Below are positions 46,797-58,449 of a stretch of 64,000 nucleotides of DNA, in pieces; positions within the stretch are counted from its first letter, which is position 1, and each line of letters begins with the position of its first letter. The translations under genes were made by a program, and so were the position numbers. This DNA comes from Aspidapion aeneum (taxonomy: Eukaryota > Arthropoda > Insecta > Coleoptera > Brentidae): the NCBI GenBank assembly GCA_963576565.1, contig OY755045.1:43954672-44018671 (forward strand). Direction: 5' to 3'. Below the pieces are notes generated by a model. That model was given only the letters and a program-made list of their open reading frames with translations, ran no database searches and was not told the DNA's origin.

Positions 46797-46799
46797 AAC

Positions 46800-47260
46800 A
46801 TAACATTACAGAGTGAAAATGGTTGTTTACATAAGAAATATATTTTTTAGAGTTGTATATTATTGCCAGAATAAATTAAGAAATTTTTCCAAAAAAACCC
46901 AAACACTAGAGGTGGGAAAATAAGGGAACAATAAATAATGTTTCTTAAAACTTCTTTGTGAAATAAATCACTAATATTTTGTAAAAAAAGTTATAAACCA
47001 CACCACTGTCTTACCAAATCGTAAACAATATGACGGTTTCTGGAAGAGATTCAAACTTACCGGTGAAATGATAAATCCAGCCACTTCTCGTCACTTTTGT
47101 CACACAGAATGCACTTCTTAGGTATTTTTAAAGTTATTTAATAAAAAAAAATCTTTATTTTGTGATAAATATTGAAAAAAAACAACGAAAACGCACGTTT
47201 ATTCGGATAACCTCTCAAAGGCAACGATAAATGATGCAAGGGTGACGTTTGGTCTACATA
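46800..47260. other. Nothing recognised; possible 5' flank of THAP exon
   Basis: AT-rich DNA with no coding or clear promoter signal. Confidence 0.35.
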
Positions 47261-47261
47261 G

Positions 47262-48100
47262 TTGCCGCTATTAATTTTTTTTCTGAAAAATAGCGAACAA
47301 AAATCAGTTTTTTGCATTTTACGCGAGAACGATAAGTCGTGGTGCAAAATTTAATGTATGAGAAACATTACCCATAGGATTCCCTAGAATCGGTCTTCAT
47401 AGTCTATAGGTCTACAACCACACGTTTAGAAGAAAATTTCATAAAATTATGTTTTTTGCAATTTATGCAAAAACGGCCCAAAAAAAAAACTTTATTGACA
47501 TAAAATGATCAAGACACAATTCTCTACAATGCGACAATGACAATTTACGGCTCTACAACCATATGTGTTGAAGACAGAGGGTGCCGAAAATGCCCATTAT
47601 ATACTTTTTTGCGTTTTACGCAAAAACCATAAGTCATAGAGCTGTGACTCACGTAGGTGAATTGTAGAGAATGGCGTCCTGGAGATTTCTTGTCTATAAT
47701 GTGTTTTTCTAGGACCTACCGTTTTTGCATAAAATAAAATAATAATTTTTGCAAATTTGGCGCCCTATATGTTCTACACGTAGTTGTAAACCTGTGGCCC
47801 AAAAGGAAAGAATGTAGAAAATTGTGTCCTTTTATTGTGTTATTTTATGTTTATAAAGTTTCTCTCTACGACTTACCGTTTTTGCGTAAAATAAAAAAAC
47901 ACAATTTTTGACAACAGCTGCCATCTACCTTCTAAACATGTCGTTGTAGACCTATAGACTATGGAGATTGATTGTAAAGACTCGTATGGGTAATATTTCT
48001 CTTAAATAAAATTCTTCTCTACGACTTACCGTTTTTGCGTAAAATGCAAAAAACTGATTTTTATCAATTTTGGTGCCCTCTATCTTCTATACATGTAAGT
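47262..48100. mobile_element. Foldback built of repeated modules (~840 bp)
   Basis: The outer arms (about 47262-47435 and 47930-48095) are inverted copies sharing AAATCAGTTTTTTGCATTTTACGC, GATAAGTCGT and AGTCTATAGGTCTACAAC. Between them the module TTTACGCAAAAACGGTAAGTCG, or its complement, occurs several more times with CTCTA.ATG.GGTAGA-type text. Non-coding. Confidence 0.7.
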
Positions 48101-48109
48101 CTAGAGCTA

Positions 48110-48483
48110 TAACCTTTAAGAAATATTGTAAAGGAATTTTTGAAGTGTAAACTTCTTTAGGCGCGTTTAGTAGTTTTTGTGGGTACTGAATTGAACTGAG
48201 CCGTCAGACTCGGCTATGTAATGCTCATTCGGGTGAAGTCGACTCGAGTCGACTAACTGTGAGAGGAACATTCAGCGAGCAATATGATGATGCAGATGAT
48301 GGCCAGTATTATTAATTTCGCCTTGTTAAAGTTTACACTTCTGCCATGTGGTCTTAAGCACACACAATTTTTTTTTGTCAACAAAGGTTTTCTCTGCGGC
48401 GTTCCATTTTCGCATAAAATCAAATCAAAAAGCTTTTTGAGTTATCCAGAGTTGCCCAGGTGAGGGTTGTAATTTTTTTAAGC

Positions 48484-48514
<31 letters not shown>

Positions 48515-48770
48515 AAGAAAAGGTTTTTTTAACTTTCGTGATCCAAAAAGCAAGAGTTATTTTTATACCGAAAACATTTGTAGTGAGAACAATAATTAAT
48601 ATTTAAATGTGCAGTTTAGTCATCTGGTTTTAATAACTTTTTAAATACCACCTAGGAAGACAAAACTAATAAACTATTTATGAACTCTAACCTCACACCA
48701 AAGAAATTTAATTAAACTTACTTTCAGTTGAACGTTTTTCACACTTAAATGGAGTCCCGTTTTTTTCAGA
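48110..48770. other. No gene; (TA)n microsatellite at 48484-48510
   Basis: Contains a GTCGACTCGAGTCGAC palindrome at 48239 and a short (TA)n run. Nothing else was recognised. Confidence 0.5.
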
Positions 48771-48776
48771 AAACCG

Positions 48777-48954
48777 AAAACCAAATCAATATTTTAAACT
48801 GCGCATTCGCTACCGTACTTTTTCTTCTCACATAAAATATTTCCCTCTCAGCTGTGATCGAGCATGTGTGAAGTTAGTAAGAGGAAGATAATTTTATGTG
48901 ATCAGACAGAGAGAGGTGCGCATGTGCAGTTAAAAAAAATGGTTTGCATTACAG
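48777..48954. repeat. Short hairpin repeat
   Basis: AAACCAAATC..TTTAAACTGCGCAT on the left pairs with GCGCATGTGCAGTTAAAAAA..TGGTTT on the right; an inner pair is TCACATAAAAT and ATTTTATGTGA. Probably a small MITE. Confidence 0.5.
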
Positions 48955-48959
48955 GATAT

Positions 48960-50525
48960 AGCCGCTAGTTATTTTGTGTTCCTGCAAAAAACAAGCTCAA
49001 GTTTGTTGACTGCACAAAAATTGCAATGTTGTGCTAATCGTTGTACGTTTTATAAAAATCGAAAATCATCAATCTTCGAAAAAAACCAACTTTAGCTGAT
49101 TATTTCTAATTTATACTTTCCTTTTAATTCAAAATAGATAAGGATTTAAACCGCCACATAGATCTATAAAAACAGGGACTAACAAGCAAATGTTTTATAA
49201 TTTTTTGTTAAGTTTAGGTACCTATGTAAACAAAAATTTACCGATTGATTATTGGATAACATATTCTAACTTAAAAAAAAAACTTTTTTCAAACATTTAT
49301 ATACATATGTGCATATAGGCACACAGACAGACATGCATACATACATATCTAGAGGTTTATACTTACAAACTAGAATTAAATTGTATAGAAAAACATTATT
49401 AATGATAAGATATCAAAAAAAATCAATGAAAACAATCCTTTTCTCACATAGGATGGTAAACATATTCTATTACAGGTACATGTATAGCAATCCAAAATGT
49501 AAGCCGAATTCAAAAACAAAATATTCTTTTGATTTTTATTAGTTACCATTTTACTTATGTACCTACATCAAAATTACAAGTTATAAAAGTACTGGCAACG
49601 TTGTTGCGAATTTGAAAGAAATCCCCAGTATAATACTTTTTGTGTCTGATGAAGTTTAGGATTTCTATACGGGGTCTACCTTAAGTTGAATGTTTTTGTA
49701 CAAACGTAACACTGACTTTGTAGCGGATAAGAACCTGCAAGTTTAAGGACCGCATAATCAAATAAGAATGATTTTTCTAGAAAAATTTGTTTTTAAGTCC
49801 AACAAAATAAATATTTTTAAAGCGTCCACTTTTTTATACTAGTTTGTTAAAAGTCAGGTTTGGTAAACTGCTGATGATTTGAAATAGAACTGTTTACCTT
49901 AAAAGCTTTTTTACCTAATTTCTCTTTCATGAACAGTCCACCTGTAAAAGTTTCATCTGTAATTTTTGGTTTTTGAGATATTGCAGTTGGTTTGTATTAT
50001 GGAGTGACCATCTTTTTATTTGATTTTTAAATAAGTATAAATATTTCTTTAAAATGACGTGTCACACTGAACTTTTAATTTTTTTATACATTATTTATAT
50101 TTTTTATTAATATATATTTTTCCATGTTTATTTGTTTAATTTAGCCTAAAGTGCTTTAAAAATAATAAACAAAAACTTTTGTTAAGACTGACAAGCTTTT
50201 TTTTGAGTTTCAGTTTTTCTCGAAGAAATCCATTTTTAGTAAATTAATAATATCTTTCATACGGGCAACTTGTGGCAGCAGATTTTAAAGTACAATTTTT
50301 GAAAAATATGTATACATACTCTTTATAAAAATAAAATTTTTAAAAACATGGTTGATGAGGGAAGCAAAATTTTTGTCCAACATTTATAAGAAATCTATCT
50401 TTTTATCGAATTTCAGAAATGCCACGCAAAAACCATTGTCTGACCTGTCTACACACAATGAATACACGACTCTATATTCATTGCTACACATCAAAATTTG
50501 AATCAAAATGTACAGGTAGAAAGTC
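48960..50525. other. AT-rich DNA, no gene recognised
   Basis: Only short frames, and no repeats recognised. Confidence 0.45.
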
Positions 50526-50531
50526 TAATTA

Positions 50532-51265
50532 GGGGAAAGGGGGGCAAAATGGGAGACTTAATTTTATAGGCTTATTTCTCTTATTAAATGGTCACCATTG
50601 CGTCCGTCATTTGGAATTAAGTTGGCTAGATACGTTATTTTTATGTTCTTTTCAGTTTAAACGATTTAGAACTCCATCATACTTTTATTTATTTTTGTAA
50701 AAAGTTGCCTTTGGTAAAATGGGGTGCCTATGTGGCGAAACAGGCCGGGAGGTTGTGTAATTTAGAATCAATATTTTTGTAAGACCAGTTTTATTTATTA
50801 AAATATTAAACAAGTTAAAAATAATTATTAAAAAAATAAAAAGTTGTAATATAATGTAAATAGGTTTTATAATAATTAAATTTAGTAACCAAGTCATCGC
50901 TGTCGACTCTCCTACATGAATTTTGCTTCAATTTTTTGCAAAGACAACATAAAATACGACTTTCACTAATGCTATCAAAAAATTTTTTTGGGCAAAATGG
51001 GGTATAGGTTACTAGGTATAACTAGGTTACTAGGTATAACAAGGTTTTGCCCCAAATCACCAGTTAAATTCAAACAAAAATCATACATAGTAAAGGACGA
51101 ATTTTACGGGCGATGCGTTTTATAAATAATACATAAACCCACTAATTTTTCAAATTTAGCAAAAACCAACTTAAGCTCAGCCGACCGGCACCAATCATAT
51201 TGCAGAGAGTTGAACCAGTCATAAGGAGGTTTCATTTTTTGCGCAATTTTTGCCCCCCTTTCCCC
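50532..51265. mobile_element. Pogo-type MITE with GGGGCAAAAT ends (734 bp)
   Basis: TIRs GGGGAAAGGGGGGCAAAA and the reverse complement are each flanked by TA. Variants of GGGGCAAAATGGGG recur inside at about 50714, 50993 and 51042. No transposase was recognised. The architecture matches the pogo-like element at 34974-36634 and the remnant at 544-1359. Confidence 0.8.
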
Positions 51266-51555
51266 TATTTTACAAGATTTATTTTATGCGAATTTTATAC
51301 AACATAAAATATTGTCGTAAAATGGCTTAAAATCTGGATCAAACCGCCATACAAATATGGTACTTTAACGCGAAAAATGACACTTCTAAAAAATAACTGA
51401 GTAAGTTACGTCAATTAAATCATAGTTGTTCGAGGCCTGCTGGACTATCTACTCTTTTTAGTAAAGGTGTTCAGAAGTTTCAGTATATTTCTAATTTAAC
51501 CCTTTTTGGCCAAAAATTAGGTCCGCGAGCCCACTGTGTGCATCAGAAAATCGAC

Positions 51556-51604
51556 TGACTGTGTTAGATTGGGTGCTGGCATGACTGTGTTAGATTGGGT
51601 GCGC
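51556..51604. repeat. Short tandem duplication
   Basis: GACTGTGTTAGATTGGGTGC occurs twice in immediate succession. Confidence 0.85.
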
Positions 51605-51640
51605 CCGTCCCACTACTTTGAGTTAAAAAGAGAGAATAAG

Positions 51641-51938
51641 TAGCTGGATGACAATGTGTGAGTTTAGTAAATAAAACGAGTAGACTACTGTTTAGTTATT
51701 AGACTCATGTGTGTTTAATATTATTAAGCGCCCTTACTGATACATTAGTTTAGAAAGAGATGGTAAATAATCGGATAATAATGTATAAGTAGCTGGATGA
51801 CAATGTGTGAGTTTAGTAAATAAAACGAGTAGACCACTGTTTAGTTATTAGACTCATGTGTGTTTAATATTATTAAGCGCCCTTACTGAAACATTAGTTT
51901 AGAAAGAGATGGTAAATAATCGGATAATAATGTATAAG
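51641..51938. repeat. 149-bp tandem duplication, two near-identical copies
   Basis: The block starting TAGCTGGATGACAATGTGTG at 51641 recurs at 51790 with only a couple of differences. A recent tandem duplication of non-coding DNA. Confidence 0.92.
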
Positions 51939-51939
51939 T

Positions 51940-53378
51940 TCAGTCAATGACACGATTAGATTAGTTGTTGGTACGTTCCGAAATCATATTTTGTGTCGGG
52001 GTGCCGTGCTACGTCACAGTCAGCGCCTTATTAAAAATTGAAGAAGGAAGCCTCTTAAATTGATTGGTTATGGTTGACTTAATTTAAAGTCGCCGGGTAT
52101 TTGCCTCAAATTCGTGTGACGTCATTAATCCATTATTGCAATTTTTTCAATGTTTTCACAAACTTTTTAATTGTCGTTCTAACCAGCTTTATATCTCAAA
52201 AACTAAAAAAAATATTGTCCAATATCGTCGTGATGTCTGTCTGTGTGTGTATGTCTGTCCGTAACACGATAGATCCTAAACCGCTGAACCGATTTTCATA
52301 AAATTTTCAGGTAACATAGTGTTCGATACTATAACGAGCTGATTAGATTTTGGTGAAAATCCGTTAATGCTAATGACAGTTTTTTGACAACTAAAAATTT
52401 TAAAAATGCTAACGTTTTACCAGAGCATCACATCAATATGCGGTTTTCTGAATATAGTAGACTGCATTTACCTCAATAATTTGTGTTATAACCAAAAACT
52501 TTGTAAGAGCTTTAGTTTCTGAGATATTTACAAAAAACGGTTTTCAAGGCTGATATTTTTAGTGATCCATAACCACGATTTGGAGTAGTCTAAAACTTTC
52601 TTTCTCAATTTTTTATTTTTGGGTTAAGAAAAGTTTGTCTTTTAGAAATTTAAAAAAAATTAATATCTGTGTTAGTTTTTAAGATATGAAACTTATTTCT
52701 TTACGATCTTACTTGGTGTTCTATTTCAAACAAAAAACATATTAACAGTTTTTCTGTCTAATTCAGAAAAAGTTATAAGCCAAAGTTTGTGAAAGAACAT
52801 AAAAAAAAGCCGCTATCTTGAATTTATGACGTCACATCGGCCTTCCTACTAATATTGGAGGCACACTCCTGGTGACTTAAAATTGTGTGATCGATTACAA
52901 ATCGATATAGGGTCGTTTAAAAAAATCTTCCACAACTATCCCACGGGATTCTACGGGCCACTCAACTATGTTACGTTAATGTTTGTATAGTAAACATTTT
53001 GCCATAAAAACGAAATTGTACATTCTGTGTTACGTGGGATTTGGCGCAGTACGTGCGGTCCGAGGCATCAACTAGCACAATGCGATTCTCGTGGGTTCCG
53101 AATTTCGTCAATGCGACGTAGCAGAGAGGACCACCCCAAAGGAACATTCTGTAACAATGCAGATACTAAATGCCTTCCAAACTACGTATTGTTTCGTGTC
53201 TTCTTTTTGCGAATGGTTGTTTATTGGAGGAATGTTGTCGTGCTGTCATAAGTTTTGCTTGTATAAAAAAGTAACTCTAAGTTGTATTTGATTTTTTTAT
53301 TTAACTAAAATTTTTATTTGAATAACTAATCATATTATCAAATAACTTTGATTATTTAAGAATTATGTATAATTATAT
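51940..53378. other. No gene; dispersed repeat text at 52180-52560
   Basis: Contains TATATCTCAAAAACTA, a TGTCTGTCTGTGTGTGTATG run and CCGCTGAACCGATTTTCAT, phrases found in many arthropod interspersed repeats. The part from 52288 resembles the satellite unit of the 6.47-kb foldback. No coding frame was recognised. Confidence 0.5.
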
Positions 53379-53393
53379 TATTATTATATAATA
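53379..53393. repeat. Candidate 15-bp target duplication, left
   Basis: TATTATTATATAATA occurs here and at 54132-54146, bracketing the insertion. It is AT-rich, so some chance similarity is possible. Confidence 0.6.
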
Positions 53394-54131
53394 ATCAAAC
53401 AAGTTTCATGGCTAATCGGGCAAAAAAGGGAGTTTTTTGTTTCCCTTATATTTTTCCGTGGGTAGCTTGAAAGCTTAACCTCACGGGGGTCCAAGATCTA
53501 ATGGACACGTAATAAGTGTTGACAGTTAACCGTTTCGTCCTTATGGGACTCCTCAGAACACTGCTGGTCAAGTGACAAATCTTGCGAAGTTAATCAGACG
53601 GTTTTGTCTCTAATTAAATGTAATTAGTGAGCGAACTATAGCAAGAGGCGCCATCTACCGAGATACGAGAGAAACAAAAAACCAAAAGCAGGGAAAACAC
53701 TGCTATACAATATCGATCAATGAAAAGATCGAATGCAAATAAAAGAAAACAACTATAGTCCGTGACCTACGACAGCTCTTTGTCTTTTCAGGCCGGATCA
53801 ACGCATTTTGCATTTTTACCCGTCATCAAGACAGTGAGCGTCAATCAACGGAATTTTTAAGCCAAATAATACTAACAAACGTGAAATTTCATACCCGTGA
53901 ATTTAAAAATCAAACAAGTTTCATGGCTAATCGGGCAAAAAAGGGAGTTTTTTGTTTCCCTTATATTTTTCCGTGGGTAGCTTGAAAGCTTAACCTCACG
54001 GGGGTCCAAGATCTAATGGACACCTAATAAGTGTGGGTAAAAGGGAAACAAAAAACTCCCTTTTTTGCCCGATTAGCCATGAAACTTGTTTGATTTTTAA
54101 ATTCACGGGTATGAAATTTCACGTTTGTTAG
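53394..54131. mobile_element. Composite hairpin insertion (738 bp)
   Basis: Contains a 95-98-base perfect inverted repeat (53865-53962 and 54041-54137) and a ~125-base direct repeat (53394-53517 and 53914-54036) with one mismatch. It interrupts a host repeat whose uninterrupted paralogue is at 55262-55590. TTTTCCGTGGGTAGCTTGAAAGCTT links it to the hairpin at 30402-30577. Non-coding. Confidence 0.8.
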
Positions 54132-54146
54132 TATTATTATATAATA
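54132..54146. repeat. Candidate 15-bp target duplication, right
   Basis: Exact copy of 53379-53393. Confidence 0.6.
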
Positions 54147-54565
54147 TAAAAATTCAAAAGAAGTAAAAAATATACAAAAAGTCCAAAATTTTGAAATAAA
54201 ACACTCCATCCAGACACTGCTCCTCCTGAATGGTACCACCGACGCCGCGGCGCATTACCTCTTTGGACAGCGAAATAAGGCGTCCGTTGGTTGTCATGAC
54301 AATGTCGCATGCTTTGGTAGAGCAAAGAATCAGGTATTGTAGCTGAGTATGTTTTTGAAATAGTGTCCGGTTACAGGCGTATTGTTTACATTCGGTTCTG
54401 ATTCAGTTTTTATTTTAATTATTGTGCACAATTTTCTCTCTGTACGATGCAGTGTATGTTTTACTGGAAAACCCGTTTTCGAGGTGAAACGTCAATGCCA
54501 AAAAAGACGTTTTAAACTCTGAAAAGCTTCACCTATAAGCAGTAAAACGTATAAATAAACCCGCT
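54141..54565. repeat. Right part of interrupted repeat (copy 1)
   Basis: Shares AATTCAAAAGAAGTAAAAAA, CATCCAGAC.CTGCTC.TCCTG, AACAAAGAATCAGG-type text and CTTCACCTATAAGCAGTAAA with 55325-55580. It carries extra sequence at about 54225-54300 and 54360-54520 absent from copy 2. Confidence 0.7.
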
Positions 54566-55260
54566 AAGGTTAAAGAGAAAGTGTTCATTTGCCATTTTAA
54601 AGAATCATGGTACAAATAGTTCAGGTGGCTGTCATATACATAATATTCCAATACCCACGGTTACTGCCCATTCATAATGCAAACACGAGGACCTTGGGGT
54701 TTTTAAGCAAAGAAGACCTGATTGGTTGCTTTCAAAGACATATGCATATTATTTCCATATAGTACGTATTATTGCAATACCTACGGTACCTTACGATGCA
54801 AAATGCAAACATATTTGAAATAGCAATATCAATGGGTATATGGTCTATCCTTTTTGCGGTCCTTAAGATAAAATGTCCTGATTGGTTATACTTTTACGCA
54901 TGAATATGATTTTATTCTTGTATTCGTTACGTCAAATCATCGGCGTACAGTTGACAAAAACTCTATCTATGTAAATTTGGTATCTGTGCATTTTTCGTAC
55001 CTTCATTTCTGAATGTTTGCATCAAACGCCAACCATTGTGTAAATAGGTAACAGGGAGTAATGGAATATTACGTATATGGTGGCTGTGCGGTAGCCACTA
55101 TTTGAATAAATTTATTAATAGTGACCATTCCATCCACTAGTGTTTCGGTAGAGCGCAGCTTTTCGTATCTTAAATGTATCACAACCTACCTGCAAAGTAC
55201 CATGTTAAAGGAAACTGACAAATTTATCTAGAATTTTTATCGAAAAAGAACTATGAAATT
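54566..55260. other. Nothing recognised
   Basis: No coding or repeat structure was identified. Confidence 0.4.
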
Positions 55261-55261
55261 T

Positions 55262-55590
55262 GATTTATTTAAGAATTATGTATAATTTACTGATTAATAA
55301 CATAGTATAAAATTAAAAAATTAAAAAATATAAAATTCAAAAGAAGTAAAAAATATAGAAAAAGTTCAAAATTTAGAAATAACACATTTCATCCAGACCC
55401 TGCTCGTCCTGAATGGACAACGTCGCATGCTTTGGCAGAACAAAGAATCAGGTGTTGTACTCGCGTACGTTTTAGAAATAGTTTAGTTTCACAGCCATTT
55501 TGGGAAGTCATTATAAATAAGTTCGCAAGTTTACAGGATAGATGAATTTGCTTCACCTATAAGCAGTAAAATGTATAAATAAAGTGCAAT
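55262..55590. repeat. Uninterrupted paralogue (copy 2) of the repeat at 53343-54565
   Basis: Begins with TTATTTAAGAATTATGTATAA as at 53351 and runs without the hairpin insertion to the CTTCACCTATAAGCAGTAAA end. Confidence 0.7.
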
Positions 55591-55667
55591 TGCATCATCG
55601 TGTACCTACTACCTACCTGATTTCGCTAATTTCACTGAATTTAGGTAAGTTCTTTATAAAATAAGTA

Positions 55668-57086
55668 CAGTGCAAGCTCGGTAATGTGAACACTCGCTTA
55701 TGCGAACAACGCGGTTTTGTGAACAAAATATTTTTTGTATTGGATACTCTATAACGTGAACAAGTCGTCGGTCGATAATGTGAACACTCAAAACAATTCA
55801 TTCAAAGCAGGTTTTTTCGAGGAATTACCTAATTCCCGAAAAATATACCCCAAATATTTGATTGTTCCTCTATTTTTAAGCTTTTTTCAGCGTGTCTGAG
55901 CTAATACGCGACGGATGGGATTAATAGTCATAAAAAAAAATTTGTGAATCAAAACCCAGCATAATTTATGTATTTCGATCGGCTGAATACAAATCTAAAG
56001 TTTATTTAACCCATAAACCGTTCTAAATCATAAAAATTGTACAAAAGTCTTGAAAAATGTTAAAAATAGCAAACAATTGTCATTGTATTGGTAAAAAAAT
56101 TTACTCGATATTGAAGGGTGGACGGGCCAAACTGACTTGAAATTCGGATTCAGCGGGTCAAAATACATGCCGGTAGGTAGGTCGTGTCTGATGTACAAAC
56201 AACTCTTTTTTTTTGTATGCCGGTGTTTTTAGGTGAAGCAGTATTTAAAAGGGCACCATCTTCCACTAAAGGCTATTCTTCTTTTGGACAACGCTCCCTC
56301 TCATCCCTCAGAAAACGAATTAAAATTATCCAGCCGATGGATCAAAATGCCCTTCGACTGACAAAATTGTATTACAGAAAAAGTTTGTTAACTTCAATTG
56401 TGGCAGATGGTGATAATGTACTCACTTCTATCAAAAAAACTTACTTTAAAAGATGCTGTCTTACATTTGAACAGTGCTTGGCAAAAAATTACCCCAAATG
56501 ACTTACCTAGTTGTTTCAGAGACTTGACTTGACTTTACTGCAAGGAGTTCAAGAAGTAATTTTGTGAATAAAATAATCATTGTAATGTTTACTGAAAGTA
56601 AAATTTTATTTTAGGCTAACTATACGAACAGTGACATGGTTGAGTGGAATCAGGATTATGGTAAAGTTAATATATATGATGATCCAGATGAAAATAATGA
56701 AGTAGAGCCCAAAACAACACATACTGAAGCTATTGATTGCGGGTGTCCATTCAATGGGCTCAAGAAAATTCAATTGATATTGAAGATATTCTATGCATTA
56801 AAAAACTTTACGAAAAAGCAATATTTATAAACACAAAATCCAAAACAAAACAAGTAAAAATTACGTCTTTTTTTTAGTAGGTACATACGTATTTTCTTCG
56901 TAAGTTGATATTTTCTAAGTACATACATTATAATGTAATTACCTAATGGAACATTAAACTTCCAAGCACAAAAATATGGTCTAACTTCCCCAAAGAAGAG
57001 TCAAATTATGACTTCCGCTAATGTGAACTTTCGGTAATATGAATAGAGGTTGGTTTTTTTGTGTTCACGTTACCGAGCTGGTACTG
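55668..57086 (+). mobile_element. Tigger/pogo-like DNA transposon remnant
   Basis: Ends CAGTGCAAGCTCGGTAATGT and ACGTTACCGAGCTGGTACTG are inverted repeats, each flanked by TA. Subterminal GTGAACACT-type text recurs several times (55689, 55739, 55779, 57022). Internal coding is a broken transposase end. Length is 1.42 kb, below an intact Tigger. Confidence 0.85.
56232..56500 (+). pseudogene. Tigger transposase catalytic-domain fragment
   Basis: One frame gives ILLLDNAPSHPSENELK at about 56275, the second catalytic Asp region of Tigger transposases. A frameshift leads into IIQPMDQNALRLTKLYYRKS, matching the family hallmark IQPMDQ and following helix, then FEQCLAKNYP. The N-terminal DNA-binding domains and first catalytic region are missing. 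A second open piece at 56636-56830 (acidic, DDPDENNEVEP) may be the degenerate C-terminus. Confidence 0.8.
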
Positions 57087-57317
57087 TATTTGCATTATTA
57101 GCGTATTATTATATTTTTATTTTTTATATGTTTATAAAAAATGGGGGGAAGGATATCCTGCGAAAGTCACGAACCGCCACTGATAGGGAATAGAATTAGG
57201 TAAAAATAAATAGATTAGGTATTATACGGGTAGGACTCATCCTTAAATTACGTAACGCAAAATCCACTTTTCATCTCCCTTTAGCTCATCAGTAACATAA
57301 GGCACTACCTTAGTGTG

Positions 57318-57485
57318 TAAGCCTGGATCCACATGCATCCGTGATACGCTTCCGTTCTGTACCACGTGATCAATATCGACCAATGATATTTAAAGAGAAA
57401 AAATCCGCTTAAAATGTGATTGGTTAATATTGATCACGTGGTACACAACGGATGCGTATCACGGATACATGTGGATCCAGCCTTA
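57318..57485. mobile_element. Hairpin MITE with CACGTGATCAATAT arms (168 bp)
   Basis: The left arm TAAGCCTGGATCCACATG..CCACGTGATCAATAT and the right arm ATATTGATCACGTGG..CATGTGGATCCAGCCTTA are near-perfect complements around a ~55-base loop. Non-coding. Outer bases TAAG/CTTA could include the target site. Confidence 0.8.
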
Positions 57486-57489
57486 CGCA

Positions 57490-57985
57490 ATTTAAGAATA
57501 AGACCTTACGTGTGTGTAAAAATGGTGCCTTTATGTCCCTAGTGAGGTTTAGATCAAACGTCGTTTTTAAGAAGAATGCAAAACATTCGAAGAGAACAGC
57601 AAAGCCCAAAAATAAATGCCTCGGCTGTGGAACCGTGAAAGTGGCTCCCAATTAGTTGGCTGAGAGAAATGCTTTATGACGCGTCAAGTTGGCCGTTGCG
57701 GCGCACTCTTTTCGTACGAGTTGATGCGTGAAGATTAATGCACATTTCTTTGCCTCTCTTATTTTAGATTTATTTTTCTTTATTTTATTTGTTTTTAAAG
57801 ATTTTGATTTAGGATAAATAGGATACGATATAAAATAAAAAGTTTAAGCTTTGTGCTTTATAAAGACTTGGACATTTCGCTGAACAGCGAACAGAACAAC
57901 GAACCGTACAGTAAACAAAACTTTGAATGGTCTTTTTTGATTTCGATAATTGATCGATTCTCTTTTCTGTCTGTCACCGTGTTTT
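57490..57985. other. Nothing recognised
   Basis: A short open frame at 57452-57655 has no recognisable family. No other structure. Confidence 0.4.
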
Positions 57986-57989
57986 TTTA

Positions 57990-58440
57990 AATGAGATGCG
58001 CGGACATCTCATTTGGGGTCTTCCCATACCTCTTTTATTTTTTCAAGGTATCCAGCTAATAATACATTTGCTCTATCGTCTGTCTTTCTATCTGATATTA
58101 TGACCAGCAAATTTTCATTTTAATTTTGCTATTTCTTTGACGTCCCTTACTTTTGTTTTATTCCTTAACCATTCATTCCTTTTTCTATCTTTACATGTAA
58201 CATTTGTCTTTCCATTGATCTTTGGGCTTTTGTTACCTTATCCATGTTTGATTTTTTAAGTGTCCAGGTCTAGGATCCATAAGTAAGTACTGGAAAGATA
58301 CATTGGTTATACACTTTCGTTCTGAGAAACTGAGGATATTATTTATTTCTTAACGTAGTTTAATTTACCGAATGCTGCCCAGGTCAGCCTTTTTCTTGAT
58401 TTCAGCTGTTTGCTTTTCTTTTTTACCCAACTGCAGCACG
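57990..58440 (-). pseudogene. RTE-like LINE post-RT fragment
   Basis: The - strand yields, in shifting frames: VLTYGS and TWTLKKSNMDKVTKAQRSME, then KVRDVKEIAKLK, then KFAGHNI, then a KIKEVWEDPK stretch. This is the usual post-RT order (YG.ETW, QR.MER, K..D....AKLKW.WAGH) of insect RTE-type LINEs. It matches the scrap at 4617-4740. It ends in a short palindrome at 57993-58018. Confidence 0.7.
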
Positions 58441-58449
58441 GCGAAAAAA

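Noticed and set aside
53027..53291. Overlapping open frames with Arg/Cys-rich translation
   Set aside because: Two frames overlap in the same interval and neither resembles a known family.
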